A stretch of DNA of 64,000 nt, from positions 10,001 through 74,000 of the forward strand of contig JANIIK010000735.1 in assembly GCA_027704905.1 (NCBI GenBank), read 5' to 3'. Under the pieces are notes generated by a model. It did no database searches. It saw only the letters and a program-made list of their open reading frames with translations, and was not told where the DNA came from. Positions 20,140 through 31,918 of the stretch are shown one piece after another (the first letter of the stretch is position 1; every line of letters starts with the position of its first letter). Origin of the DNA: Muraenolepis orangiensis (taxonomy: Eukaryota; Chordata; Actinopteri; Gadiformes; Muraenolepididae). The position numbers and the translations under genes were made by a program.

Positions 20140-20412
20140 ATTAGTGGTAGTTGAGGTAGTAGTAGTATGTTATATGTGGTATTTGAGGTAGTTGTTGTAT
20201 GTTATATGTGGTAGTTGAGGTAGTAGTTGTATGTTATATGTGGTAGTTGAGGTAGTAGTTGTATGTTATATGTGGTAGTTGAGGTAGTTGTTGTATGTAA
20301 TATATTGTAGTTCAGGTAGTTGTATATACTATGTGGTAGTTGAGGTAGTATCTGTATGTAATATATGGTGGTTTAGGTAGTTATATATAACATGTGGTAG
20401 TTGAGGTAGTAG
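20140..20412. repeat. 32-bp satellite, unit 2 left array
   Basis: Degenerate TAGTTGAGGTAGTAGTTGTA units running into the V pseudogene. Confidence 0.85.
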
Positions 20413-20562
20413 TTGACTACAGTGTATATCAGAGGTTTGGGAGCTTCTCCAGGTTTCTGGATGTACAGGCTGAGATCAGCACCAATATCTGAGCTCCCTG
20501 TGGCAGACCAACAGTCTTGGATTTTCCTGTTGTGTCAGGAATGAACCGGCAGATGATTGTGG
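20413..20562 (-). pseudogene. VL pseudogene, copy 2
   Basis: Same truncated CDR1-FR2 relic as at 5651-5800 (LYIQKPGEAPKPLIY), with the same Trp-to-Leu change and no FR3, CDR3 or RSS. It differs from copy 1 by a few bases. Confidence 0.75.
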
Positions 20563-20800
20563 AATAAGAAGTGGATGATGAGCCTTTTGAACCAATGTAA
20601 GACAGTCTACAGTAGAACATTAGTCTAGAGCACTTTTTGAGCAGAGAGGGGAGAAAATACAGGAGGATAAACACAGAATAGAGCCCAAGAATATGAGACA
20701 TATTCTGTGTAATATGATACATAATATGACAGAGCCATAACTCTCACCATTAATAAGAAAGGCCAACACTGCTAGCAAGGCTGTGGACAACCTCCCCTTG

Positions 20801-21147
<347 letters not shown>

Positions 21148-21470
21148 ATGCCTGGCAGCTAGCATACTTAACTCTTGGCGTACTCAGAAGTACTCAAAAG
21201 TCATGCTAAACAGCGGGCATGTGGGCGGACGTCCACCTGCTTAGAGAGATATGAAAGTGAGAGAGATAAGGTTGAATGAGTGCAGGACTTTGGAAAGGAA
21301 AATTCATATCTTGGTTATAAATATATTACTGTATAACTGTAGTCATAGAGTTTGAAACAGGGCTAGTGTATACACATTGGTTTCTATTCATGTGTTCAAA
21401 TTGCTTAACATTAGTATCCATGTGATATAAAGTGATGTATTTTGATCAAATCATTGTATTTGGTGAGTTT
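21148..21470. other. Unit 2 spacer before LINE
   Basis: Matches 61,305-61,714 apart from an indel. No gene seen. Confidence 0.6.
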
Positions 21471-21499
21471 GGGAGTTTTGGGATTGGGAGATTGGGAGT

Positions 21500-22066
21500 A
21501 TGGCGCCGTACGAGATGGCTGCCGTGTCGCGAGCTCCCGCACGACGACGCAGTTTTTTGTTATTTATTCTTTTTATCGCAACTATTTTAGTTCAGGATGT
21601 TAGCAGCAAGTTCACTTATAACTTCTGCACACTTCGGGAGATCAGATCGACAGTCGCTCGCCGCCTACCGGAGTTTTTTCATTCTTTCGACTCGGACGTC
21701 CCGCCCGAAGTCACAGCTGGATTATCTCCGTCCATTTTGGGCACGATTACGCGCAAGCGTCGCCGGAGGAAGCGAGGGAAGCGAGCCGGCGTGCTAGTCA
21801 GGCTGAGACGTCGATCCGATCGCCCCCCACTACCCACCATTCTACTGGCTAATGTACAGTCTCTGGACAATAAGTTAAGCGAACTACAGGCTCGTATTCA
21901 GTTCCACCGAGAAACTAGGGACAATTGCATTATCTGCCTTACGGAGACATGGATGTCGGAGGGGGTTACCGACGCAGCTATCGAGCCGACGGGATTTTCC
22001 GTACACCGGGCGGACAGAACAAAGGCTCTCTCCGGTAAAGATCGCGGAGGGGGGTATGTCTCATGA
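21500..22066 (+). CDS. LINE ORF, 5' part (start of endonuclease)
   Basis: About 188 residues from an ATG 30 bp into the element. The N-terminus is hydrophobic then basic (RKRRRRKRGKR). From about residue 112 it matches an AP-endonuclease start (ILLANVQSLDNKLSEL; CIICLTETWMSEG). The frame breaks in a G-run near 22,049, where a single-base length change separates it from the rest of the endonuclease in the next frame. A sequencing error in the homopolymer is possible. Confidence 0.85.
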   Translation: MAPYEMAAVSRAPARRRSFLLFILFIATILVQDVSSKFTYNFCTLREIRSTVARRLPEFFHSFDSDVPPEVTAGLSPSILGTITRKRRRRKRGKRAGVLVRLRRRSDRPPLPTILLANVQSLDNKLSELQARIQFHRETRDNCIICLTETWMSEGVTDAAIEPTGFSVHRADRTKALSGKDRGGGYVS

Positions 22067-24444
22067 TAAACAGATCTTGGTGCAACCAAAGTCATGTACA
22101 TCCCCTCAAGTCCTTCTGTTCCCCGGACCTGGAGTACCTGATGCTTATGTGCCGTCCATACTGGCTACCTCGGGAGTTTACAGCGGTAACCGTGACCGCT
22201 GTTTACATTCCCCCACAAGCCAACACGGACACAGCGCTGAAGGAACTGTACGGGGCTATCAGCGAACAGGAGTCGGCACACCCCGAGGCTGCTCTCATCG
22301 TGGCGGGGGACTTCAACAAGGCGAACCTGAAGAAGGTTCTCCCGAAGTTCTACCAACACATAAAGAGCAACACACGGGGCGAGCGGATCCTCGACCACTG
22401 CTACACTCCCTTCCGTGATGGCTACAAGGCCCTCCTCCGCCCACCGTTTGGCAAATCAGATCACCGCTCGATCCAGCTACTCCCCGCCTATAGGCAGAGA
22501 CTGAAGCAGCAACCGATCGCTGTGAGGGAGGTCCAATGCTGGTCGGACCAATCAGATTCTACGCTGCAGGATTGTTTTGATCACGCTGACTGGCACATGT
22601 TCCGCGTTGCCTCGGACAATAACATCAACGAGTACGCGTCGTCGGTCACCGGGTTCATCAAGAAGTGCATAGATGACGTTGTTCCGACCAAGTCGGTTCG
22701 GATATATCCCAACCAGAAACCGTGGATTAACGGCGATGTTCGCGCTGCCCTACATGCGCGTAACGCCGCCTTTGGTTCCGGGAATACGGAGGAATATACG
22801 AGAGCCCGTTACGACCTCCGTAAGACCATCGTCACTGCCAAGCGGGAGTATAAGGACAGAGTGGAAGATAAATTCAAGAAACACGATGCGAGGGGTATGT
22901 GGCAGGGGCTGCAGAAGATAACGAACTTCAGAGGGAGAACCAGTTGTGTAGAGAACTCCTCTACCTCCCTCCCAGGAGAGCTAAATACATTTTTTGCTCG
23001 GTTCGACGTAAACTGCAGCCCGCCGAAGCCAGCACCGACTGGGGAGACCAGCCAGCTGCGCATCTCGGAGGCGGATGTGCGCCGCACCTTTAAGCGGCTG
23101 AACATCCGTAAGGCGGCAGGCCCCGACGACATCCCGGGCCGCGTCCTCAGAGCATGCGCAGACCAGTTGGCAGGAGTCTTTGCAGACATCTTCAACCTCT
23201 CCCTGTCCCAGGCTGTTGTCCCCGCGGTCTTCAAGATATCCACCATCGTGCCTGTCCCTAAACAAACCAAGGTAACATGCCTGAATGACTACAGACCTGT
23301 GGCCCTCACCTCGATCGTTAGCAAATGCTTCGAGAGGTTGGTCAAGGACTTTATTTGCTCCGTGTTACCTACCACGCTGGACCCATGGCAATTTGCATAT
23401 CGTCAAAATAGATCCACGGACGACGCAATTGCCATGGCCCTCCACACTGCCCTTTCCCACCTGGAGGGGAAGAACTGTTATGTGCGAATGCTGTTTGTGG
23501 ACTACAGCTCAGCATTCAACACAATAGTTCCTGCCAAGCTCAACACCAAGCTGAGAGGTCTAGGCGTACCCCCATCCATGTGCAGCTGGATACTGAACCT
23601 CCTGTCGGACCGCCGCCAGGTGGTGAGGATGGGCAGCACCACATCAGAGCCACTGACCCTCAACACGGGAGCCCCCCAGGGATGCGTGCTGAGCCCTCTC
23701 CTCTACTCCCTCTACACCCACGACTGCATGGCTATGCACAGCTCCAACGTCATCGTCAAGTTTGCTGACGACACGACAGTGATGGGCCTGATCGCCGGCG
23801 ACGACGAGACAGCCTACAGGGAGGAGGTCGGATCGCTGGAGCAGTGGTGCCAGGAGAACAGCCTCGCCCTCAACGTCAAGAAGACCAAGGAGCTGATCGT
23901 GGACTTCAGGAGGCAGAGGGGAGAGCACAGCCCTATCTCCATCGACGGCGTTGCAGTAGAGAGGGTCAGCAGCTTCAAGTTCCTCGGCGTGCACATCTCC
24001 GAGGACCTCACATGGTCCACGCACACCACACACGTGGTGAAAAAGGCCCAACAACGCCTGTATTTTCTCAGGCGTCTGAAGAAATTCAGCATGGGCCCCC
24101 GCATCCTGAGAACATTCTACAACGGCACCATCGAGAGTGTTCTGACAGGGTGTATCACCGCCTGGTACGGGAACTGCACGGCACTCGAGCGCAGAGCGCT
24201 TCAAAGGGTGGTGCGGACGGCCCAGTATATTGTTGGAGGTGAGCTCCCCTCCCTCCTGGACATTTACAACCAGCGGTGCGTGGCCAAGGCCAAAAGAATT
24301 ATAAAAGACATTGCCCACCCCAGCCATGAACTTTACTCACTATTACCGTCAGGCAGGCGATACCGCAGTATCAAGTGTCGTACAAATAGGCTTAGAGATA
24401 GCTTCCACAGTCAGGCCATCAGGCTGCTGAACAAGGGCGTATAA
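22063..24444 (+). CDS. LINE ORF, endonuclease C-terminus and reverse transcriptase
   Basis: About 793 residues in the frame offset from the upstream part. It begins with the rest of the endonuclease (VYIPPQANTD, IVAGDFNKANLKKVL, FGKSDHRSI). The RT domain follows: KAAGPDDIPGRVLRACADQL, YRPVALTSIVSKCFERL, FVDYSSAFNTIVP, GAPQGCVLSPLLYSLYTHDC and the catalytic KFADDTTVMG. A C-terminal LINE segment (SLLPSGRRYRSIKCRTNRLR) ends at RLLNKGV. The protein copies its own RNA at nicked target DNA. Catalytic Asp residues are present and no other stops are seen, so it looks only just inactivated. Confidence 0.92.
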   Translation: MINRSWCNQSHVHPLKSFCSPDLEYLMLMCRPYWLPREFTAVTVTAVYIPPQANTDTALKELYGAISEQESAHPEAALIVAGDFNKANLKKVLPKFYQHIKSNTRGERILDHCYTPFRDGYKALLRPPFGKSDHRSIQLLPAYRQRLKQQPIAVREVQCWSDQSDSTLQDCFDHADWHMFRVASDNNINEYASSVTGFIKKCIDDVVPTKSVRIYPNQKPWINGDVRAALHARNAAFGSGNTEEYTRARYDLRKTIVTAKREYKDRVEDKFKKHDARGMWQGLQKITNFRGRTSCVENSSTSLPGELNTFFARFDVNCSPPKPAPTGETSQLRISEADVRRTFKRLNIRKAAGPDDIPGRVLRACADQLAGVFADIFNLSLSQAVVPAVFKISTIVPVPKQTKVTCLNDYRPVALTSIVSKCFERLVKDFICSVLPTTLDPWQFAYRQNRSTDDAIAMALHTALSHLEGKNCYVRMLFVDYSSAFNTIVPAKLNTKLRGLGVPPSMCSWILNLLSDRRQVVRMGSTTSEPLTLNTGAPQGCVLSPLLYSLYTHDCMAMHSSNVIVKFADDTTVMGLIAGDDETAYREEVGSLEQWCQENSLALNVKKTKELIVDFRRQRGEHSPISIDGVAVERVSSFKFLGVHISEDLTWSTHTTHVVKKAQQRLYFLRRLKKFSMGPRILRTFYNGTIESVLTGCITAWYGNCTALERRALQRVVRTAQYIVGGELPSLLDIYNQRCVAKAKRIIKDIAHPSHELYSLLPSGRRYRSIKCRTNRLRDSFHSQAIRLLNKGV

Positions 24445-24765
24445 CATATAACAATGTATATTTTATTACATTGATTTATATATATATATTGCTCTTTTCT
24501 GTGCTGATTTTTGCATTTTATAAATTGCATTTTTTATTTTTATTATTATATTCTTTATTCTATTTTTTATTCTATTTTTATCTATTTTCATTTTATCTTA
24601 TTTTATTTTATAACTGCTGTCTGTCGTCGGGTATTGCACACAAGATTTTCACATCACTGCTTTATACTAAACTGTAAACTGTGAAGTGACAATAAACTTG
24701 ACTTGACTTGACTTGACTTGACTTGACTTGACTTGACTTGACTTGACTTGACTTGACTTGAGTTT

Positions 24766-25049
24766 ATATCACGATAAGAAGATTTCAGTCTAATGCATAG
24801 CTAGATTGTATTCAAGGTGAGGGCCTCTAAGGGGAGAGTGTTTGTGTCACATGACCACCTAACCCTACCACTCTGGAGCCCTACAAGCAGTGACCACTGA
24901 TGAACAGGTCTTAAGACTCAACATTGTGGTGTTATTGTACTGTTAGGTGTGCAATACTACAAGGACTACAGGCGACTTGTTATGATGTCATGGGGGGGGG
25001 GGGGGTAGGGGATGCAGCACCTGAGAGCATGTTCAAATCTTTGATTTGT
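24766..25049. other. Unit 2 spacer after LINE
   Basis: Continues the pre-insertion sequence shared with 61,720-62,080. It contains a G14-type run and no gene. Confidence 0.6.
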
Positions 25050-25690
25050 AGGTAGCAGTTGTATGTCAGTAGGGTCAAGGTGAGATACTAGTTGTATGTT
25101 AGTAAGGTCAAGTTGAGGTACTAGTTGTATGTCAGTAGGGTCAAGGTGAGGTACTAGTTGTATGTTAGTAAGGTCAAGCTGAGGTACTAGTTGTATGTTA
25201 GAAAGGTCAAGGTGAGATACTAGTTGTATGTCAGTAGGGTCAAGGTGAGATACTAGTTGTATGTTAGTAAGGTCAAGTTGAGGTACTAGTTGTATGTCAG
25301 TAGGGTCAAGGTGAGGTACTAGTTGTATGTTAGTAAGGTCAGGTTGAGGTACTAGTTGTATGTTAGTAAGGTCAAGTTGAGGTACTAGTTGTATGTTAGT
25401 AAGGTCAAGCTGAGGTACTAGTTGTATGTTAGTAAGGTCAAGTTGAGGTACTAGTTGTACGTCAGTAAGGTCAAGCTGAGGGACTAGTTGTACGTAAGTA
25501 AGGTCAAGTTGAGGTACTAGTTGTATGTTATTAAAGTTTGGTTGAGGTACTAGTTGTATGTTTGTAAGGTCAAGCTGAGGTACTAGTTATATGTTAGTAA
25601 GGTCTGGTTGAGATACTAGTTGTATGTAAGTAAGGTCAGGTTGAGGTACTAGTTGAATGTAAGTAAGGTCAGGTTGAGTTAGTAGTTGTA
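25050..25690. repeat. 33-bp satellite (TACTAGTTGTATGTTAGTAA), unit 2
   Basis: About 19 units of GAGGTACTAGTTGTATGTTA plus GTAAGGTCAAGTT, clearly related to the 32-bp satellite and grading into it at about 25,680. Same array at 62,085-62,960. Confidence 0.9.
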
Positions 25691-28600
25691 TGTAATACAT
25701 TAAAGTTGACGTAGTATTAGTATTAAATATGATGTAGTTGAGGCATAAGTTGTATGTAATACATTGTAGTCGAGGTCGTAGTTGTATGTTATACGTTGTA
25801 ATTGAGGTAGCATGTATTTGTGGTAATTGAGGTGGTAGTTATGTATGTAATATGTGGTAGTTGAGGTAGTAGTTGTAATATGTGTTAGTTGAGTTAGTAG
25901 TAGTATATAATATGTGGTAGTTGAGTTAGTAGTAGTATATAATATGTGTTAGTGGAGTTAGTAGTAGTATATAATATGTGGTAGTTGAGGTAGTAGTAGT
26001 ATATAATATGTGGTAGTTGAGTTAGTAGTAGTATATAATATGTGGTAGTTGAGGTAGTAGTAGTATATAATATGTGGTAGTTGAGTTAGTAGTAGAATAT
26101 AATATGTGGTAGTTGAGTTAGTAGTAGTATATACTATGTGGTAGTGGAGTTAGTAGTAGTATATAATATGTGGTAGTTGAGGTAGTAGTAGTATATAATA
26201 TGTGGTAGTTGAGTTAGTAGTAGTATATAATATGTGTTAGTTGAGGTAGTAGTAGTATATAATATGTGGTAGTTGAGTTAGTAGTAGAATATAATATGTG
26301 GTAGTTGAGTTAGTAGTAGTATATACTATGTGGTAGTTTAGTTAGTAGTAGTATATACTATGTGGTAGTTGAGGTAGTAGTAGTATATACTATGTGGTAG
26401 TTTAGTTAGTAGTAGTATATAATATGTGGTAGTTGAGGTAGTAGTAGTATATAATATGTGGTAGTTGAGGTAGTAGTATATAATATGTGGTAGTTGAGGT
26501 AGTAGTAGTATATAATATGTGTTAGTTGAGTTAGTAGTAGTATATACTATGTGGTAGTGGAGTTAGTAGTAGTATATAATATGTGGTAGTTGAGGTAGTA
26601 GTAGTATATAATATGTGGTAGTTGAGTTAGTAGTAGTATATAATATGTGGTAGTTGAGTTAGTAGTAGAATATAATATGTGGTAGTTGAGTTAGTAGTAG
26701 TATATACTATGTGGTAGTTTAGTTAGTAGTAGTATATACTATGTGGTAGTTGATGTAGTAGTAGTATATACTATGTGGTAGTTTAGTTAGTAGTAGTATA
26801 TAATATGTGGTAGTTGAGGTAGTAGTAGTATATAATATGTGGTAGTTGAGGTAGTAGTATATAATATGTGGTAGTTGAGGTAGTAGTAGTATATAATATG
26901 TGTTAGTTGAGTTAGTAGTAGTATATAATATGTGGTAGTTGAGTTAGTAGTAGTATATATTATGTGTTAGTTGAGTTAGTAGTAGTATATACTATGTGGT
27001 AGTTGCGTTAGTAGTTGTATATAATATGTGGTAGTTGAGGTAGTAGTAGTATATAATATGTGTTAGTTGAGTTAGTAGTAGTATATAACATGTGGTAGTT
27101 GAGGTAGTAGTAGTATATAATATGTGGTAGTTGAGTTAGTAGTAGTATATAATATGTGTTAGTTGAGGTAGTAGTAGTATATAATATGTGGTAGTTGAGT
27201 TAGTAGTAGAATATAATATGTGGTAGTTGAGTTAGTAGTAGTATATACTATGTGGTAGTTTAGTTAGTAGTAGTATATACTATGTGGTAGTTGAGGTAGT
27301 AGTAGTATATACTATGTGGTAGTTTAGTTAGTAGTAGTATATAATATGTGGTAGTTGAGGTAGTAGTAGTATATAATATGTGGTAGTTGAGGTAGTAGTA
27401 TATAATATGTGGTAGTTGAGGTAGTAGTAGTATATAATATGTGTTAGTTGAGTTAGTAGTAGTATATAATATGTGGTAGTTGAGGTAGTAGTAGTATATA
27501 ATATGTGGTAGTTGAGGTAGTAGTATATAATATGTGGTAGTTGAGGTAGTAGTAGTATATAATATGTGTTAGTTGAGTTAGTAGTAGTATATACTATGTG
27601 GTAGTGGAGTTAGTAGTAGTATATAATATGTGGTAGTTGAGGTAGTAGTAGTATATAATATGTGGTAGTTGAGTTAGTAGTAGTATATAATATGTGTTAG
27701 TTGAGGTAGTAGTAGTATATAATATGTGGTAGTTGAGTTAGTAGTAGAATATAATATGTGGTAGTTGAGTTAGTAGTAGTATATACTATGTGGTAGTTTA
27801 GTTAGTAGTAGTATATACTATGTGGTAGTTGAGGTAGTAGTAGTATATACTATGTGGTAGTTTAGTTAGTAGTAGTATATAATATGTGGTAGTTGAGGTA
27901 GTAGTAGTATATAATATGTGGTAGTTGAGGTAGTAGTATATAATATGTGGTAGTTGAGGTAGTAGTAGTATATAATATGTGTTAGTTGAGTTAGTAGTAG
28001 TATATAATATGTGGTAGTTGAGTTAGTAGTAGTATATATTATGTGTTAGTTGAGTTAGTAGTAGTATATACTATGTGGTAGTTGCGTTAGTAGTTGTATA
28101 TAATATGTGGTAGTTGAGGTAGTAGTAGTATATAATATGTGTTAGTTGAGTTAGTAGTAGTATATAACATGTGGTAGTTGAGGTAGTAGTAGTATATAAT
28201 ATGTGGTAGTTGAGTTAGTAGTAGTATATAATATGTGGTAGTTGAGTTAGTAGTAGTATATAACATGTGGTAGTTGAGTTAGTAGTAGTATATAATATGT
28301 GTTAGTTGAGTTAGTAGTAGTATATACTATGTGGTAGTTGCGTTAGTAGTTGTATATAACATGTGGTAGTTGAGCTAGTAGTAGTATATAATATGTGGTA
28401 GTTGAGTTAGTAGTAGTATATAATATGTGGTAGTTGAGTTAGTAGTAGTATATAACATGTGGTAGTTGAGTTAGTAGTAGTATATAATATGTGTTAGTTG
28501 AGTTAGTAGTAGTATATAATATGTGTTAGTTGAGTTAGTAGTAGTATATACTATGTGGTAGTTGCGTTAGTAGTTGTATATAACATGTGGTAGTTGAGCT

Positions 28601-30395
28601 AGTAGTAGTATATAATATGTGGTAGTTGAGTTAGTAGTAGTATATAATATGTGGTAGTTGAGTTAGTAGTAGTATATAACATGTGGTAGTTGAGTTAGTA
28701 GTAGTATATAACATGTGGTAGTTGAGTTAGTAGTAGTATATAACATGTGTTAGTTGAGTTAGTAGTAGTATATAACATGTGGTAGTTGAGGTAGTAGTAG
28801 TATATACTATGTGGTAGTTGAGGTAGTAGTAGTATATAACATGTGGTAGTTGAGGTAGTAGTAGTATATAATATGTGTTAGTTGAGTTAGTAGTAGTATA
28901 TAATATGTGGTAGTTGAGTTAGTAGTAGTATATAACATGTGGTAGTTGAGGTAGTAGTAGTATATAATATGTAGTAGTTGAGTTAGTAGTAGTATATAAT
29001 ATGTGGTAGTTGAGTTAGTAGTAGTATATAACATGTGGTAGTTGAGTTAGTAGTAGTATATAACATGTGGTAGTTGCGTTAGTAGTAGTATATAACATGT
29101 GGTAGTTGAGTTAGTAGTAGTATATAATATGTGTTAGTTGAGTTAGTAGTAGTATATAATATGTGTTAGTTGAGTTAGTAGTAGTATATACTATGTGGTA
29201 GTTGCGTTAGTAGTTGTATATAACATGTGGTAGTTGAGCTAGTAGTAGTATATAATATGTGGTAGTTGAGTTAGTAGTAGTATATAATATGTGGTAGTTG
29301 AGTTAGTAGTAGTATATAACATGTGGTAGTTGAGTTAGTAGTAGTATATAACATGTGGTAGTTGAGTTAGTAGTAGTATATAACATGTGTTAGTTGAGTT
29401 AGTAGTAGTATATGACATGTGGTAGTTGAGGTAGTAGTAGTATATACTATGTGGTAGTTGAGGTAGTAGTAGTATATAACATGTGGTAGTTGAGGTAGTA
29501 GTAGTATATAACATGTGGTAGTTGAGATAGTAGTAGTATATAATATGTGTTAGTTGAGTTAGTAGTAGTATATAATATGTGGTAGTTGAGTTAGTAGTAG
29601 TATATAACATGTGGTAGTTGAGGTAGTAGTAGTATATAATATGTGGTAGTTGAGTTAGTAGTAGTATATAATATGTGGTAGTTGAGTTAGTAGTAGTATA
29701 TAACATGTGGTAGTTGAGTTAGTAGTAGTATATAACATGTGGTAGTTGCGTTAGTAGTAGTATATAACATGTGGTAGTTGAGTTAGTAGTAGTATATAAC
29801 ATGTGGTAGTTGAGTTAGTAGTAGTATATCATATGTGGTAGTTGAGTTAGTAGTAGTATATAATGTGTGGTAGTTGAGTTAGTAGTAGTATATAATATGT
29901 GGTAGTTGAGGTAGTAGTAGTATATAATATGTGGTAGTTGAGTTAGTAGTAGTATATAACATGTGGTAGTTGAGTTAGTAGTAGTATATAATATGTGGTA
30001 GTTGAGTTAGTAGTAGTATATAATATGTTAGTTGAGGTAGTAGTAGTATATACCATGTGGTAGTTGAGGTAGTAGTAGTATATAACATGTGGTAGTTGAG
30101 GTAGTAGTAGTATATAACATGTGGTAGTTGAGGTAGTAGTAGTATATAACATGTGGTAGTTGAGGTAGTAGTAGTATATAACATGTGGTAGTTGAGGTAG
30201 TAGTAGTATATAACATGTGGTAGTTGAGGTAGTAGTAGTATATAACATGTGGTAGTTGAGGTAGTAGTAGTATATAACATGTGGTAGTTGAGGTAGTAGT
30301 AGTATATAACATGTGGTAGTTGAGGTAGTAGTAGTATATACCATGTGGTAGTTGAGGTAGTAGTAGTATATAACATGTGGTAGTTGAGGTAGTAT
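25691..30395. repeat. 32-bp satellite, main array (about 4.7 kb) left of V2
   Basis: Roughly 140 units. Left part is rich in TATATAATATGTG units arranged in higher-order blocks of several hundred bp (compare 26,150-26,520 with 26,540-26,900 and 27,590-27,980). Right part is homogeneous TATATAACATGTG. Open frames are repeat artefacts. Confidence 0.97.
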
Positions 30396-30559
30396 CTGTA
30401 TATTTCATAGTGTAGAGCAGTATAAAGCTGGTTCTTGCTTGAGGCCCCTGGTTAGAGCAGCTCTGTGCTCAGTGCTCTGTGTCAGAGTCTCTTCCCCCTC
30501 AGCAGCTGCAGCAGGTTCCTGCTGTAACGACTCAGTGACTACACAGTCTGACTGAGGGA
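30396..30559. other. Conserved 3' flank of VL2
   Basis: Same as 7223-7387, no coding potential. Confidence 0.6.
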
Positions 30560-30587
30560 GGTTTATGTACGGCTCTCAATCACTGTG
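30560..30587 (-). promoter_or_regulatory. VL2 recombination signal, 12-bp spacer
   Basis: Minus strand: CACAGTG, 12 bp, ACATAAACC. Identical to the VL1 signal. Confidence 0.95.
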
Positions 30588-31062
30588 TGAACACCCAAAC
30601 ACTGTTAAGGTGGTGGGCACTCTGACAGTGATAAACTGCTGCGTCTTCAGGCTGGGCTCCGGCGATGGTCAGTGAGAAGTCAGTGCTGCTTCCACTGCCA
30701 CTAAACCGAGCTGGTGTTGGTGATACAAGTGTGCTTATATATTTCATGATGAGCTTGGGGGCTTCACCGGGTTTCTGTTGGTACCAGTATATGAAATTAT
30801 TATTATAAACCGCTGGGTTTGTTTTACAGGTCAGAGTGACTCTGGATCCTGCAGTAAAAGTCACTACTGGTGGCTGGGTCACAGTCACCTGACTGCTGGT
30901 TCCTATAGAAAACAAACAAACATAACATGGAGTCATCCAACAGAAAACACAAGCAAACACAGACGGGTGGTCCACATGTGGATGGAGAGGAATGAACCCA
31001 CCTGTTAAGGATCCACAGACCACTGTCCAGAAAAGGATGGTGAGGTGGTTCATGGTTGCCAC
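30588..31062 (-). CDS. Immunoglobulin light-chain variable segment VL2
   Basis: Leader exon 31,002-31,062, 99-bp intron, V exon 30,588-30,902, all the same length as in VL1. Cys23, Trp41 (YWYQQKPGEAPKL) and Cys104 (VYHCQS) are present with no stops. CDR1 is around AVYNNNF, CDR2 around KYISTL, germline CDR3 QSAHHLNSVWVF. By eye, leader, intron and all four framework stretches match VL1 base for base, whereas about 18 differences fall in the three CDR windows. Transcribed leftward until inverted by joining to JL2. Confidence 0.95.
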
Positions 31063-31117
31063 GGTTTCTGGGGGGTTGAGTGACAGCTCAGAGTCCTGCA
31101 GTGTTGAACTGAGAGGA

Positions 31118-31162
31118 CTTTTAAACCCTCTCAGAAGCCCAGTTTCAGCTCAGCATGCAAAG
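31118..31162 (-). promoter_or_regulatory. VL2 promoter: octamer-like and TATA-like boxes
   Basis: CTTTGCAT (31,155-31,162) and TTTAAAAG (31,118-31,125) on the minus strand, positioned as in VL1. Confidence 0.75.
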
Positions 31163-31182
31163 CTTCCTCTGTATGGAAATGA

Positions 31183-31377
31183 CCTGTTTCCACTCATCAC
31201 ACTGGGGGTGAGAGTGAAGCACCTGTTTCCACTCATCACACTGGGGGTGAGAGTGAAGCACCTGTTTCCACTCATCACACTGGGGGTGAGAGTGAACCAC
31301 CTGTTTCCACTCATCACACTGGGGGTGAGAGTGAACCACCTGTTTCCACTCATCTCACTGGGGGTTAGGGTGAATGC
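31183..31377. repeat. 39-bp E-box tandem repeat upstream of VL2
   Basis: Five units; CACCTG recurs at unit junctions (AAGCACCTG or AACCACCTG). Confidence 0.9.
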
Positions 31378-31841
31378 ATACATTCTGGGAGGACCTCTGT
31401 ATCTCTTCTACATTCACACTTTATGGAATACGATGTGGATTTAGCTGCAAACAATCAGAATTCATCATCCGTGACTTTTTTCCAATTCATGTTTTTCTTG
31501 GTTTGTTTGACATTGTTAAATGTTCTACTTCTTTAAAAAAATACAAATTTCCTAGTTTCTTAAAAAACATAATAATGTATAGTAGTATTATCTTTGTAAT
31601 GCATGTATCTGTGTTTCACTTTCATCTTAATTAAGTTAGGTGAGCGCAGTTGAGATAATGGGATAATCAAATGTAAAATATTGTTATGATAATACAAAAT
31701 GAATAAATACAATTCATATCTTCAAACACTTGATAAAAGGGACTAACCAGGGCTTGAGTTGATCAAAAGTGAATTCCTTCATAGTTTCCTGTGATAAGTT
31801 AGTGTCTATGTGTCAGTGAGATGTGTCTTCAATAGGAGGGA
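31378..31841. other. V-J spacer, unit 2
   Basis: Homologous to 8206-8650; no gene. Confidence 0.6.
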
Positions 31842-31880
31842 GGTTTTTGTACAGACTCTTATTGAGGATGTATCACTGTG
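31842..31880 (+). promoter_or_regulatory. JL2 recombination signal, 23-bp spacer
   Basis: GGTTTTTGT, 23 bp, CACTGTG. Confidence 0.95.
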
Positions 31881-31918
31881 GATCACTTTTGGTGGAGGCA
31901 CCAAACTCACCGTTGACT
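31881..31918 (+). CDS. Immunoglobulin light-chain joining segment JL2
   Basis: Encodes ITFGGGTKLTVD followed by donor GTAAGT. Differs from JL1 in its first codon (ATC versus AAC), a position at the V-J junction. Confidence 0.95.

Larger units (their letters stand above)
21471..24759 (+). mobile_element. Near full-length Rex/CR1-type LINE, 3.3 kb
   Basis: Inserted with target duplication GAGTTT (21,465-21,470 and 24,760-24,765). The empty site survives in unit 4 (about 61,710, TTTGATGAGTTTATATCACG). It has a 5' leader, an endonuclease-RT coding region, an AT-rich 3' UTR and a pentameric (ACTTG)n tail. The low damage implies a recent insertion. Exact clade (Rex1/Babar, CR1 or another jockey-group lineage) needs a phylogeny. 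Confidence 0.9.

Noticed and set aside
30588..31062. VL genes as already rearranged or retro-copied sequences
   Set aside because: Each retains its intron and an intact 12-bp-spacer RSS directly after the V exon, so they are germline.
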